From: Maritalea sp049801075
GTDB lineage: Bacteria > Pseudomonadota > Alphaproteobacteria > Rhizobiales > Devosiaceae
Length of the DNA stretch: 64,000 nucleotides
Assembly: GCF_049801075.1 (NCBI RefSeq)
Contig: NZ_JBNAGG010000003.1
Coordinates: 124,001 to 188,000, forward strand
Direction of reading: 5' to 3'
Below, piece after piece: positions 1 to 8,031 of this stretch (the stretch's first letter is position 1; every line of letters begins with the position of its first letter). Below the pieces are notes generated by a model that saw only the letters and a list, made by a program, of their open reading frames with translations, was not told the origin of the DNA and did not search any database. Made by a program: the position numbers and the translations under genes.

Positions 1-68
1 GCAGAGACGAGGCACAGCCTTCACACTCTAGCCACTAGTGCATTGCCCTTTTGGCCAAGGTTACATGG

Positions 69-91
69 ATTACCGGATCAAATCCGGTAAT
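69..91. repeat. REP-like palindrome in the left-edge non-coding stretch
   Basis: Two perfect 10-base arms (69-78, ATTACCGGAT, and 82-91, ATCCGGTAAT) flank a 3-base loop. The flanking bases read like the short dispersed palindromes built on a CCGGAT core that are common between genes in alphaproteobacteria. Only one copy is in this window, so dispersal is inferred from general knowledge. Bases 1-68 and 92-152 show no convincing gene. Confidence 0.55.
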
Positions 92-152
92 GACGGTGGT
101 GGATGAGGCTATTTTGTGCTGTGGGTCGTTTTCTTTATCCGGCGGATCTGGT

Positions 153-596
153 TTACCGCCGATCGAACTTACGACCCAGCACCAGCGACGTCTGCGTGCG
201 GCGGACGCCGGGGATGAGGGCGATTTCGTCGATGATTTCGTCAATATCTTCGAGCTGTGGCGCTTCCACTGACAGGTGCAAATCATATTCGCCATTTATG
301 GCGAGGCAGAGCTTGATTTCGGGGAAGTCTTTCAGCTTATCAGCGATCTGCTTGCCCTGCTGCTGATGCACTTCAATCATCACCAAGGCTTCCACGTGCT
401 GGCGGCCCGGGTCTTCGGCCAATTGCACTGTGTACCCCTTAATGTAGCCCAGCCGCTCCAGCCGGGCGATCCGCTCATGTACCGTGGTGCGGGCAATGCC
501 GAGTTTTTTAGCAATATCAGAAGTTTTCGCGCGGGCATTAAACTGCAATTGGGCAATCAATTGCCGATCCAATTCATCCCGTATGGGCTTTTCCAT
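153..596 (-). CDS. Lrp/AsnC-family transcriptional regulator
   Basis: A 147-residue protein with the Lrp/AsnC layout. An N-terminal winged helix-turn-helix lies around residues 20-55 (KTSDIAKKLGIARTTVHERI), followed by a RAM ligand-binding domain that contains the usual GEYDLHL motif. I start it at the ATG at 596 because GGGAG lies just upstream; the longer reading to 662 adds residues unlike this family. It is divergent from the dehydrogenase at 839, so it probably senses an amino acid and controls that gene and itself. By context the ligand may be lysine or a relative, which is inference. Confidence 0.9.
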   Translation of the reverse strand: MEKPIRDELDRQLIAQLQFNARAKTSDIAKKLGIARTTVHERIARLERLGYIKGYTVQLAEDPGRQHVEALVMIEVHQQQGKQIADKLKDFPEIKLCLAINGEYDLHLSVEAPQLEDIDEIIDEIALIPGVRRTQTSLVLGRKFDRR

Positions 597-710
597 GCCG
601 CCACTCCCTTCCGACAAATAGTCAAACATATGATAAAGTGACGATGCGCAAGTTTTGCCCAAGGCGCAAGTGCATCATATGGTTAAGCGGGGATCGCGCT
701 CCTCTTTTTC

Positions 711-752
711 GTCATTTTGTCGGGAATTTCAAATAATTTCCGTCGTTTTGTC
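711..752. promoter_or_regulatory. Direct repeats in divergent promoter region, candidate Lrp-family operator
   Basis: GTCATTTTGTC at 711-721 recurs as GTCGTTTTGTC at 742-752, 10 of 11 bases identical and 31 bp apart, close to three helical turns. A weaker partial copy follows near 757-765. They sit between the Lrp-type gene and the dehydrogenase gene. Phased repeats of this kind suit an Lrp octamer. Binding is inferred. Confidence 0.4.
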
Positions 753-838
753 TTGATTATGTCGGTTCAGATTCTATGCGCTGACAGCACGCACTGGCAC
801 AATTTTACCAGTTAAAAAATCAAACCAGAGGGACAGAT

Positions 839-1954
839 ATGAATTGGGATGTTTTGATTGTAGGCGCAGGTAAAATTGGCCGCATGGTGGGCGTGGTTTT
901 GGAAAGCCAGCCTGAATATAACGTGACCGTTGCCGACACCAATGAAGCTGCCTTGGCAGAAGTGGCCAAATTGGGCCTAAAAACAGCTAAGGTCGACGTG
1001 ACCAATGAAGAAGAATTGGTGGCTGCCCTTAAAGACAAAAATGCAGTGTTGAGCGCTGCCCCTTATTTTTTAACCCCTGCCATTGCGACAGGCGCGAAAA
1101 AAGCAGGCACACATTATTTCGACCTGACAGAAGATGTAAAAGGCACCAAGTTTGTGATGGACTTGGCCAAAGATGCTGACACAGCCTTTATGCCACAATG
1201 CGGTTTGGCCCCCGGTTTTGTGGGCGTTGCGGGTTATCACTTGGCGAAACAGTTCGACAAGGTCGAAGATTTGTCCATGCGCGTAGGTGCGTTGCCACGC
1301 TACCCAACAAATGCGCTGAAATATAACATCACCTGGTCCACCGAGGGCATGGTGAATGAATATTGCAACCCCTGTGAAGCCTTGGTTGACGGTAAATTGG
1401 TGGAAGTGCCACCGCTTGAAAATTTGCAAACATTCACATTGAACGGCACCGACTTTGAGTGTTTCAACACGTCTGGCGGCTTGGGCACCTTGTGCGAAAC
1501 GCTTTCTGGCCATGCAAACAATGTTTCATACCGCTCAATCCGCTATCCGGGCCACCGCGACATTTTGAAAATCTTGCTGCAAGATTTGAAACTGCAGGAT
1601 CGTCAGGATTTGATGTGCGAGATTTTCAACACGGCTTTGCCAGTGACCAAACAAGACACTGTAACCGTGTTCTGCACCGCCACAGGCACCATCAATGGCA
1701 AATATGAGGAGAAATCTTTCCTCAATGTTTCCATCCCAATGGAAGTAGCCGGGAAAGAATGGACAGCCATTCAGATCACTACGGCGGCGGGCGTAACCGC
1801 AGCGATGGATTTGATGCGGACCGGCAAATTGCCAAGCAAAGGTTTTGTGCGCCAAGAGCAGATCAATCTGGATGAGTTTTTGGACAATCGGTTCGGCGGC
1901 ATGTTCCTAGGCAAGCCGTTGGAAACCAGCACTGCGACTGAAAAAGCCGCATAA
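839..1954 (+). CDS. Saccharopine dehydrogenase-family oxidoreductase (lysine 6-dehydrogenase or saccharopine dehydrogenase)
   Basis: A 371-residue cytosolic enzyme that begins with a Rossmann nucleotide-binding motif (VGAGKIGRMVG, about residues 8-18). The rest is the typical saccharopine dehydrogenase catalytic domain, with PQCGLAPGF near residue 119 and the C-terminal ITTAAGVTAAM segment. The start has a GAGGGA ribosome site 5 bases upstream. Two enzymes share this fold: NAD saccharopine dehydrogenase, and lysine 6-dehydrogenase, which makes 2-aminoadipate semialdehyde directly from lysine. The ALDH7-type semialdehyde dehydrogenase at 8032 supports either. No lysine-ketoglutarate reductase is in the window, which leans me toward lysine 6-dehydrogenase. 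The family assignment is firm; the substrate is inferred. Confidence 0.85.
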   Translation: MNWDVLIVGAGKIGRMVGVVLESQPEYNVTVADTNEAALAEVAKLGLKTAKVDVTNEEELVAALKDKNAVLSAAPYFLTPAIATGAKKAGTHYFDLTEDVKGTKFVMDLAKDADTAFMPQCGLAPGFVGVAGYHLAKQFDKVEDLSMRVGALPRYPTNALKYNITWSTEGMVNEYCNPCEALVDGKLVEVPPLENLQTFTLNGTDFECFNTSGGLGTLCETLSGHANNVSYRSIRYPGHRDILKILLQDLKLQDRQDLMCEIFNTALPVTKQDTVTVFCTATGTINGKYEEKSFLNVSIPMEVAGKEWTAIQITTAAGVTAAMDLMRTGKLPSKGFVRQEQINLDEFLDNRFGGMFLGKPLETSTATEKAA

Positions 1955-1960
1955 TTTCAA

Positions 1961-1984
1961 AAGGGTGGGCTTCGGTCCACCCTT
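1961..1984 (+). terminator. Hairpin terminator after the dehydrogenase gene
   Basis: AAGGGTGG (1961-1968) and CCACCCTT (1977-1984) form a perfect 8-bp stem with an 8-base loop, 6 bases after the stop codon. The T-tract that follows is weak and interrupted. Confidence 0.6.
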
Positions 1985-2440
1985 TCCATTTCGGCAGCTT
2001 GATCTAAGCAAAGTGCGAAATACATGTTGAATTTTGCACAAAATAATGACTATTCAGTCAAAATATAATCGGTCATACTGGCTGGAACATATCGCAAAAA
2101 CTGAATTTGCGGATAAGGCGTTGTGAGGGCAACGCAAATCAGGCCCGAGAAATTGGACCTGATGCGAGGGAGGACATTATTGATGCTTTTGAACCTGACC
2201 GTTGGTCCGGCGAGGCTGTTGAGCGCGTTTGCGTCATCAAACTTTTTACCTGCAGGCATAAGTCTGAGCTCAGGGCAACGCCCCCAATTTCTGCGGGCAC
2301 GGCGTTCCGCGCACCGCAACATTCCTGCACCATTAAACCGAAAACAGATTGTTTGCTCCCCCCAATTGGGTAGTGGGAGCAGCAATTGCCAATTGTGCAC
2401 CTTTTAATTTTGGGCTAGATCGGTTGGAAGCGACCAAAGA
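1985..2440. other. 456-bp stretch without a convincing gene
   Basis: Between the dehydrogenase terminator and the transporter ATPase gene. Open frames exist on both strands, the longest about 2050-2400 on the minus strand and 2123-2407 on the plus strand. None has a ribosome site, a recognisable motif or a plausible composition. The region presumably carries the transporter promoter and may hold a decayed gene or an untranslated leader. I could not fold it into a known riboswitch. Confidence 0.5.
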
Positions 2441-3232
2441 ATGAAAGAAAATATGTCGGATACGCAAACACCTGTCATCGAAGTAAAAGACCTGCACAAG
2501 AGTTATGGGCAGCTCGAAGTTTTAAAAGGCGTAGATTTGGTGGCGCATAAAGGCGATGTGGTGAGCCTGATCGGTTCTTCCGGCTCTGGAAAATCCACCA
2601 TGTTGCGCTGCATCAATTTGCTGGAGGACAGCCAGCAAGGCGATATTATTTTTGATGGTGAGCCTGTGCACTGGAAAGGCGAAGGGCTTAACCGCCATCC
2701 GTCCAATAAAGACCAAGTTATTCGCATCCGCACAAACCTCACCATGGTGTTCCAGCAGTTTAATCTTTGGGCACATATGTCGATTCTGCAAAATGTGATG
2801 GAAGCGCCAGTTACGGTTCTGAAAGAAGACCCGGCAGTGGTTGAAGCACGCGCCCGCAAACTGCTCGACAAGGTGGGCATTGGCGACAAATGCGAGAATT
2901 ATCCGGCACAGCTTTCCGGCGGCCAGCAGCAGCGCGCAGCCATTGCGCGCGCCTTGGCGATGGAACCGCAAGCCCTATTGTTTGATGAACCGACCTCCGC
3001 GCTTGACCCAGAGTTGGAGCAAGAAGTGGTGAAGGTGATCAAGGATTTGGCCAAAGAAGGCCGCACCATGATTATCGTGACCCACGATATGCGCTTGGCA
3101 GCGGATGTTTCCGACCATGTTATCTTTTTGCATCAGGGACGCATTGAAGAACAAGGCACCCCTGATGAGGTGTTTAAGAACACCAAAACCGAACGGCTGA
3201 AGCAATTCTTGAGTGCGACCGTTCCGGCATAA
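2441..3232 (+). CDS. Polar amino-acid ABC transporter ATP-binding protein (HisP/GlnQ type)
   Basis: A 263-residue ABC ATPase on the inner face of the membrane that powers uptake through the permeases at 4045 and 4923. Visible are Walker A GSSGSGKST (about 45-53), the signature LSGGQQQR (about 157-164), Walker B LLFDEPTSALDP (about 178-189) and the switch histidine in VTHDM. Length and the HWKGEG-type insert after Walker A match HisP-like subunits for basic amino acids. A second ATG at 2453 is an equally possible start, since neither has a strong ribosome site. It is the first gene of a four-gene transporter operon. Confidence 0.93.
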   Translation: MKENMSDTQTPVIEVKDLHKSYGQLEVLKGVDLVAHKGDVVSLIGSSGSGKSTMLRCINLLEDSQQGDIIFDGEPVHWKGEGLNRHPSNKDQVIRIRTNLTMVFQQFNLWAHMSILQNVMEAPVTVLKEDPAVVEARARKLLDKVGIGDKCENYPAQLSGGQQQRAAIARALAMEPQALLFDEPTSALDPELEQEVVKVIKDLAKEGRTMIIVTHDMRLAADVSDHVIFLHQGRIEEQGTPDEVFKNTKTERLKQFLSATVPA

Positions 3233-3280
3233 CCAACTCAAGATCTCTTTATAAAAGAGGTTAAACCAAGGGAGACTAAA

Positions 3281-4003
3281 ATGAAAAAATTCATGCTTTC
3301 CGTTGCTGTTTTGGCAATGAGCACAAGCTTTGCAATGGCGGACACTGTGCGCCTTGGCACCGAGGGCGCTTACCCTCCATACAACTTTATCAATGATAAT
3401 GGTGAAGTTGACGGTTTTGAGCGCGAATTGGGCGATGAGCTTTGCAAGCGTGCAGAAATGGATTGTGAGTGGGTAACCAACGATTGGGATTCAATCATCC
3501 CTAACTTGGTATCTGGCAACTATGACGCGATTATCGCTGGTATGTCTATCACGCCTGAGCGTCAGGAAGTTGTTGATTTCACACAGAACTACACACCTCC
3601 ATCACCTTCAGCATTTGCTGCGTTGAGCGCTGATGTTGACCTTGACGGTGGCGTTGTAGCTGCACAAACGGGCACCATTCAAGCTGCGCACATCACCACC
3701 ACTGGTGCGACATTGCTTGAGTTTTCAACGCCTGACGAAACTGTTGCTGCTGTGCGCAATGGCGAAGCAGACGCAGTGCTTTCAGACAAGGACTTCTTGA
3801 TCCCATTGGTTGAAGATTCAAATGGCGACATGGTTTTTGTTGGTGACGATATTCCTTTGGGTGGCGGTATCGGCATGGCTTTCCGCAAATCTGATCCAGA
3901 AATGCGCGGCAAGTTTGATGCAGCGATCCAATCCATGAAAGATGACGGCACATTGAACGAGCTGATCATCAAATGGTTGGGCGAAGACTCACCACGCTTC
4001 TAA
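3281..4003 (+). CDS. Periplasmic polar amino-acid binding protein
   Basis: A 240-residue family 3 solute-binding protein with a classic signal peptide (residues 1-20, cleaved after AMA). The mature protein opens with VRLGTEGAYPPYNF and contains the WDSIIPNLVSGNYDAIIAGMSIT segment typical of lysine/arginine/ornithine and histidine binding proteins. A GGAG ribosome site precedes the ATG. It captures the ligand in the periplasm for the permeases downstream. Lysine or another basic amino acid is likely given the surrounding catabolic genes, but the ligand cannot be read from the sequence. Confidence 0.93.
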   Translation: MKKFMLSVAVLAMSTSFAMADTVRLGTEGAYPPYNFINDNGEVDGFERELGDELCKRAEMDCEWVTNDWDSIIPNLVSGNYDAIIAGMSITPERQEVVDFTQNYTPPSPSAFAALSADVDLDGGVVAAQTGTIQAAHITTTGATLLEFSTPDETVAAVRNGEADAVLSDKDFLIPLVEDSNGDMVFVGDDIPLGGGIGMAFRKSDPEMRGKFDAAIQSMKDDGTLNELIIKWLGEDSPRF

Positions 4004-4013
4004 GAAATTGAGG

Positions 4014-4037
4014 AAGGGCGGGACTTGTCTCGCCCTT
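4014..4037 (+). terminator. Attenuator-like hairpin between binding protein and permease genes
   Basis: AAGGGCG (4014-4020) pairs with CGCCCTT (4031-4037) around a 10-base loop, ending 7 bases before the permease ATG. In such operons a partial terminator or mRNA-stabilising hairpin here raises binding-protein output over permease output. There is no long T-run, so termination should be incomplete. Confidence 0.5.
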
Positions 4038-4044
4038 TGCCTAT

Positions 4045-4926
4045 ATGTTTGAATTCTGCGCAAATCCCGACCAAATTGAAGGCTTAACCTGGCTGACCTG
4101 TTATCTAACAACAGGCAAGCATATGAGCTTTTATGCCTCATTTGGCACTGTTTTATTGCTGTTGGCTGTTACCGCGCCAACCGCCTTGTTATTCGGCTTT
4201 TTTGGCGCGTCTGCTGCGCGGTCGCACATTGCACCGCTGCGCTGGCTCGGCAAAGGTTATACCGCCATTGTGCGCGGTGTGCCTGACATTGCCTTTTTCC
4301 TTTTCTTCGTGATTGCGCTCGACCAAGCTTTTGAATATGTGCGCCACAAAACCCTATGCTCGGACTGGACCGAACCTGTGCGGCAAGGCAATGATTTTGT
4401 GGTGTGCGCGGCGGCGAAATTGCCGCTATCCACTTCCCCGCAATGGGTGCACGAAACCTATGGCTTTATGCTTGCCGTGCTGACCTTTGCCATTGTGTTT
4501 GGCGCCTTTGCCGCCAACGTGCTTTATGGCGGCATGCGCGCTGTGCCCCATGCACAGCTGCAAACAGGCGAAGCTTATGGCATGACCCAGCGCCAAGTGT
4601 TCTGGCGGATTTTGATGCCGCAAATGTGGGTTTATGCCCTGCCCGGCTTGTCTAACCTTTGGATGATTTTGATCAAAGCGACCCCTCTATTGTTCTTGCT
4701 TGGGGTTGAGGACATTGTTTATTGGGCGCGGGAATTGGGCGGCTCAAAAAGCTCCGCCTTCTCCTATCCGCACCCGGATTGGCGCATCTATTATTTCTTG
4801 GGCCTGTTGGTGTTCTATCTCGCCATGACCAAGATTTCTGAAATTGTGTTTGAAAAACTCATGGACCGTTTGAACCTTGGCCAAGCCACAACCGGCGGCA
4901 AATCACTTGCGGGAGGTTCAGCATGA
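4045..4926 (+). CDS. Amino-acid ABC transporter permease (HisQ type)
   Basis: A 293-residue inner-membrane permease with several hydrophobic segments (for example about 30-55, 80-95, 145-165, 205-220, 250-270). The cytoplasmic EAA-type loop, AQLQTGEAYGMTQRQVFWRILMP in outline, starts near residue 170 and docks the ATPase. It follows the binding-protein gene by 41 bp and overlaps the next permease by 4 bp, so the pair is translationally coupled. The hydrophilic stretch near residues 95-130 is longer than in enteric HisQ. Confidence 0.92.
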   Translation: MFEFCANPDQIEGLTWLTCYLTTGKHMSFYASFGTVLLLLAVTAPTALLFGFFGASAARSHIAPLRWLGKGYTAIVRGVPDIAFFLFFVIALDQAFEYVRHKTLCSDWTEPVRQGNDFVVCAAAKLPLSTSPQWVHETYGFMLAVLTFAIVFGAFAANVLYGGMRAVPHAQLQTGEAYGMTQRQVFWRILMPQMWVYALPGLSNLWMILIKATPLLFLLGVEDIVYWARELGGSKSSAFSYPHPDWRIYYFLGLLVFYLAMTKISEIVFEKLMDRLNLGQATTGGKSLAGGSA

Positions 4927-5762
4927 GTTGCATTGAAACCATCCAGAACTATGCCTTCCGCTCCATGGGTTTTGGCGAGCGCTTGTTGCCGCGCTCAGAC
5001 TTTACCTTGTGTGACCAATTCACCCTGATTGGCTCGGGGCTAATCTGGAATGTTTATTTTGGCGTGTTGGCGCTTTGTCTAGGCTTTTTCCTTGCTGTTG
5101 CCGTTGCGATGGCCAAGGCCAGCAAAAACCCAATTGCGCGCTTGCCGGCAGAATGGTTCATCTTTATTTTCCGCGGCTCACCTCTCTTTATTCAGTTCTT
5201 CTTTGCGTATGAGTTGTTTGTGTTGCTGCCGAAATTGGGCACCGACATCAATTTGGGCTTTGTGGAAATCACGGTGGAAACACGTTGGCTGACCAAAGCG
5301 TGGCTTGGGGCGTTGATCGTGTTGTTCCTCAACACAGCAGCTTATTCGGGCGAGATCTTTTACGGGGCGCTTAAATCCATCCCGAAAGGCGATGTGGAAG
5401 CCGCCGATGCCTATGGCATTACCGGATGGCCACGGTTTAAAAAGATCATATGGCCAACCATGTTGCGCCTCGCCTGGCCAGCTTACACCAATGAAGCGAT
5501 CTTTTTGTTTCATGCGACAACGCTGGTGTTCTTTTCCGGCTTTCCAAGCTGGCAACAGCGCGGTGATGCGCTTTATTACGCCAATTATTTTGCGGACAAG
5601 ACGTTCAACCCGTTTGTGCCTTACCCGATTTTGGCGTTCTATTTCATTTTGCTGACACTTTGTGTGATCGGCGTTTATGGGATGATTAATAAGCGCTTGA
5701 ATCGGCACTTGCCGGAAAATCAAGTGCGCCGCATTAAGGTGCGGCCGCAAATTATTCGCTAG
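4923..5762 (+). CDS. Amino-acid ABC transporter permease (HisM type)
   Basis: A 279-residue inner-membrane permease that forms a heterodimer with the product of the preceding gene. Its ATG overlaps the previous stop codon (ATGA). Hydrophobic segments near residues 40-65, 75-95, 120-140 and 235-255 and the EAA loop starting PKGDVEAADAYGITGW are visible. It closes the transporter operon and faces the convergent lactonase-like gene, with a shared hairpin between them. Confidence 0.92.
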   Translation: MSCIETIQNYAFRSMGFGERLLPRSDFTLCDQFTLIGSGLIWNVYFGVLALCLGFFLAVAVAMAKASKNPIARLPAEWFIFIFRGSPLFIQFFFAYELFVLLPKLGTDINLGFVEITVETRWLTKAWLGALIVLFLNTAAYSGEIFYGALKSIPKGDVEAADAYGITGWPRFKKIIWPTMLRLAWPAYTNEAIFLFHATTLVFFSGFPSWQQRGDALYYANYFADKTFNPFVPYPILAFYFILLTLCVIGVYGMINKRLNRHLPENQVRRIKVRPQIIR

Positions 5763-5769
5763 ATTTTGG

Positions 5770-5793
5770 TGCGGTCAGTCGAGGCTGACCGCA
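5770..5793. terminator. Hairpin at convergent junction, overlapping a stop codon
   Basis: TGCGGTCAG (5770-5778) and CTGACCGCA (5785-5793) form a perfect 9-bp stem with a 6-base loop. It starts 8 bases after the permease stop and contains the stop codon of the minus-strand lactonase-like gene. No T-tract follows on either side. Confidence 0.5.
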
Positions 5794-6629
5794 TATTCTG
5801 CTTGCCCCTTCACCACATCTTTTACGCAAAAAACTTGGCCGTCTTGCACGCTTGGCGGGTTTAGATTTTCAAGGGCTGAGGTGAAGTAGAGGTCCGTGAA
5901 GTTGGGACCGCCAAAGGCCGGGCAAGTGGGCTGCTTTGCGGGCACGGAAATACGCTGCACCTCATAGCCCTGCTCATTATATTCCACGATGCAGGATGCG
6001 CCCCAAAGCGCGATCCAAATATGGCCTTTTTGATCCACCAATGCCCCATCTGAGTTTAGCTTTTTCTTGCTCAAATCCACATGCACAATGGGCTCGCCCA
6101 AAGGCCAGCCCTCTGCGTCCAGCATTTGCTTCCACACCACATGGGTTGGCGTGTCGGTGTAATAAGCGCATGAACGATCATGGGCGAAGCAGATAGAATT
6201 GGGAATCGCAACTTCTGGCACCAACAGGCGCAATTCGCCTTGGTAAAAGCGATAAATGCCACCCTTCTCTTGCGTTGGATCGGTTTTGGACATGGTACCA
6301 ATCCAAAACCCACCCCACGGATCGATGCGTCCATCATTTGAGCGACGGGAGGGCACATCCTTTTCCAAATCCACCAGATGGGTTTGCGCGTCTGTTTCCA
6401 AATCAAAAGTGAAAATTTGGCTTTCAGAAGCGATCACCAATTTGGCTTCATCTAGCCAGCCTGCTGCCGTGACAATTTCATCAAACGCCCATTCCAGCGC
6501 TTGTCCGTCCTTTTGCGAACGTAATTTGCAATTAGGGATATCGAACCAAAAAAGCTGCTGCCGCAAAGGGTGCCAAAGCGGACCTTCGCCCAATGTATTT
6601 TGTCGTTGATCAAAAGTCTGTGCAGCCAT
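5775..6629 (-). CDS. SMP-30/gluconolactonase-family protein
   Basis: A 284-residue six-bladed beta-propeller protein of the SMP-30/gluconolactonase family. It has the metal-binding LGEGPLWHP motif near residue 12, a GRIDPWGGFWIGTM blade near residue 100 and SDGALVDQKGHIWIA near residue 190. These enzymes open sugar lactones with a divalent metal. GAGGAG lies before the ATG. It sits between a transporter and an aminotransferase of apparently amino-acid function, so its substrate may not be a sugar lactone. A perfect terminator separates it from the aminotransferase gene upstream, so it is probably transcribed on its own. Confidence 0.88.
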   Translation of the reverse strand: MAAQTFDQRQNTLGEGPLWHPLRQQLFWFDIPNCKLRSQKDGQALEWAFDEIVTAAGWLDEAKLVIASESQIFTFDLETDAQTHLVDLEKDVPSRRSNDGRIDPWGGFWIGTMSKTDPTQEKGGIYRFYQGELRLLVPEVAIPNSICFAHDRSCAYYTDTPTHVVWKQMLDAEGWPLGEPIVHVDLSKKKLNSDGALVDQKGHIWIALWGASCIVEYNEQGYEVQRISVPAKQPTCPAFGGPNFTDLYFTSALENLNPPSVQDGQVFCVKDVVKGQAEYAVSLD

Positions 6630-6717
6630 TGTGTGCTCCTCCGCCTCTTAAATCTATGGCTAGCAAATCGGGACAGAGGGACAAGTCGGAAATGGACCGA
6701 TTGGACAGATTTCGGAC

Positions 6718-6748
6718 AAAAAAACCCGCCAGTACAAAGACTGGCGGG
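6718..6748 (-). terminator. Intrinsic terminator of the aminotransferase operon
   Basis: CCCGCCAGT (6725-6733) and ACTGGCGGG (6740-6748) form a perfect 9-bp stem with a 6-base loop. On the minus strand the stem is followed by seven T residues (6724-6718). It ends transcription from the ALDH/aminotransferase operon before the lactonase-like gene. Confidence 0.88.
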
Positions 6749-6790
6749 CAAGAAAAGATCTTTTAAAAAGATCCTTCTGTGGGAAGTTGT

Positions 6791-8020
6791 TTAAGCCAGA
6801 GCGCTTGCCGCTTTTTGAATACGGGATATCGCTTCGACTAATTCTGTTTTTGCTGCCGCATAGGATATACGAAAATAGGGTGAAAGTCCAAAGGCTGAAC
6901 CTGGCACGATGGCCACGTGACTTTCTTCCAAAATATAGCGGCAGAAGTCGCTATCGCTTTCGATGGTCTTGCCGCTTGGCGTTTTTTTACCGATCAAGCC
7001 TTCGCAAGAAGCAAAGGTGTAAAATGCACCTTCCGGCACACGGCAGGTGACGCCTTGAATGTCATTGAGGCCAGCTACCACCAAATCACGTCGCTCTTGG
7101 AACGACAAGCGCCGTTCTTCCAAAAAGCTATTGTCGCCATTCAAGGCTTCAATGGCCGCGGCTTGCGACACGGAAGAGGCGCAAGATGTGGATTGCGATT
7201 GCATCACAGCCATGGCCTTGATCAATTCAACTGGGCCTGCACCAAAGCCGATGCGCCAGCCAGTCATGGCGTGGGATTTGGACACGCCATTGACCAAAAG
7301 AATGCGGCTTTGCAGTTCAGGCGCCAATTGTGCCGGAGTGACAAATTTGAAGTCATCATAAGTGATGTGTTCGTAAATATCGTCGCTGACGAGCCACACA
7401 TGCGGATTGCGCTTGAGCACATTGAGCAGAGGCATCAATTCATCAGCCGAATAGGCGGCACCGGATGGATTTGACGGTGAATTGAGCATCAACCATTTGG
7501 TTTTTGGCGTGATCGCCGCTTCCAACTGGTCAGGCTGCAAGCGGAAGCCTTTTTCGCCCGGGCATTGCACCAACACCGGCACACCGCCGCACACTTCCAC
7601 AATATCTGCATAAGTGGTCCAGAACGGGGTGGGGATGATCACCTCATCGCCCGGATTGATCGTTGCCATAAAGGCGTTGAACAAAACTTGCTTTGCCCCG
7701 GCAGACACGGAAATGTTGGCGGGCTGATAATTCAACCCATTTTCCCGTGCCAGCTTGTCGCAAATGGCCTTTTTAAGCTCAGGCGTGCCATCTAGCGGGG
7801 TATATTTGGTTTGCCCCGCTTCAATGGCAGCAATGCCTGCTTGTTTTACATGATCCGGGGTATCAAAATCAGGCTCACCTGCGCCCAAAATGATGACCGG
7901 GTGCCCTTCGGCCCGCAATTCGCGGGCACGAGTGCTGATTTTGATGATCTCAGAAACCGATAGTTTGGCTATGCGGTTGGCCCGGAAAAAGCCGGGATGA
8001 GAAACCAGATCGGCGGCCAT
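6791..8020 (-). CDS. Class I/II pyridoxal-phosphate aminotransferase
   Basis: A 409-residue cytosolic aminotransferase of the aspartate aminotransferase fold. It contains LGAGEPDFDTPDHV near residue 46, NSPSNPSGA near residue 180 and the cofactor lysine in SKSHAMTGWRIGF near residue 245. An AAGGAC ribosome site precedes the ATG. It lies 11 bp after the aldehyde dehydrogenase gene, in one operon. With that partner, the reaction that fits is transfer of the amino group from 2-aminoadipate to 2-oxoglutarate, giving 2-oxoadipate. General annotation would be aspartate or aromatic aminotransferase; the substrate is inferred. Confidence 0.92.
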   Translation of the reverse strand: MAADLVSHPGFFRANRIAKLSVSEIIKISTRARELRAEGHPVIILGAGEPDFDTPDHVKQAGIAAIEAGQTKYTPLDGTPELKKAICDKLARENGLNYQPANISVSAGAKQVLFNAFMATINPGDEVIIPTPFWTTYADIVEVCGGVPVLVQCPGEKGFRLQPDQLEAAITPKTKWLMLNSPSNPSGAAYSADELMPLLNVLKRNPHVWLVSDDIYEHITYDDFKFVTPAQLAPELQSRILLVNGVSKSHAMTGWRIGFGAGPVELIKAMAVMQSQSTSCASSVSQAAAIEALNGDNSFLEERRLSFQERRDLVVAGLNDIQGVTCRVPEGAFYTFASCEGLIGKKTPSGKTIESDSDFCRYILEESHVAIVPGSAFGLSPYFRISYAAAKTELVEAISRIQKAASALA

Positions 8021-8031
8021 TTATGTCGTCC

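Noticed and set aside
2050..2407. Open frames on both strands of the gap before the transporter operon
   Set aside because: No ribosome site, no recognisable motif, biased residue content; treated as non-coding.
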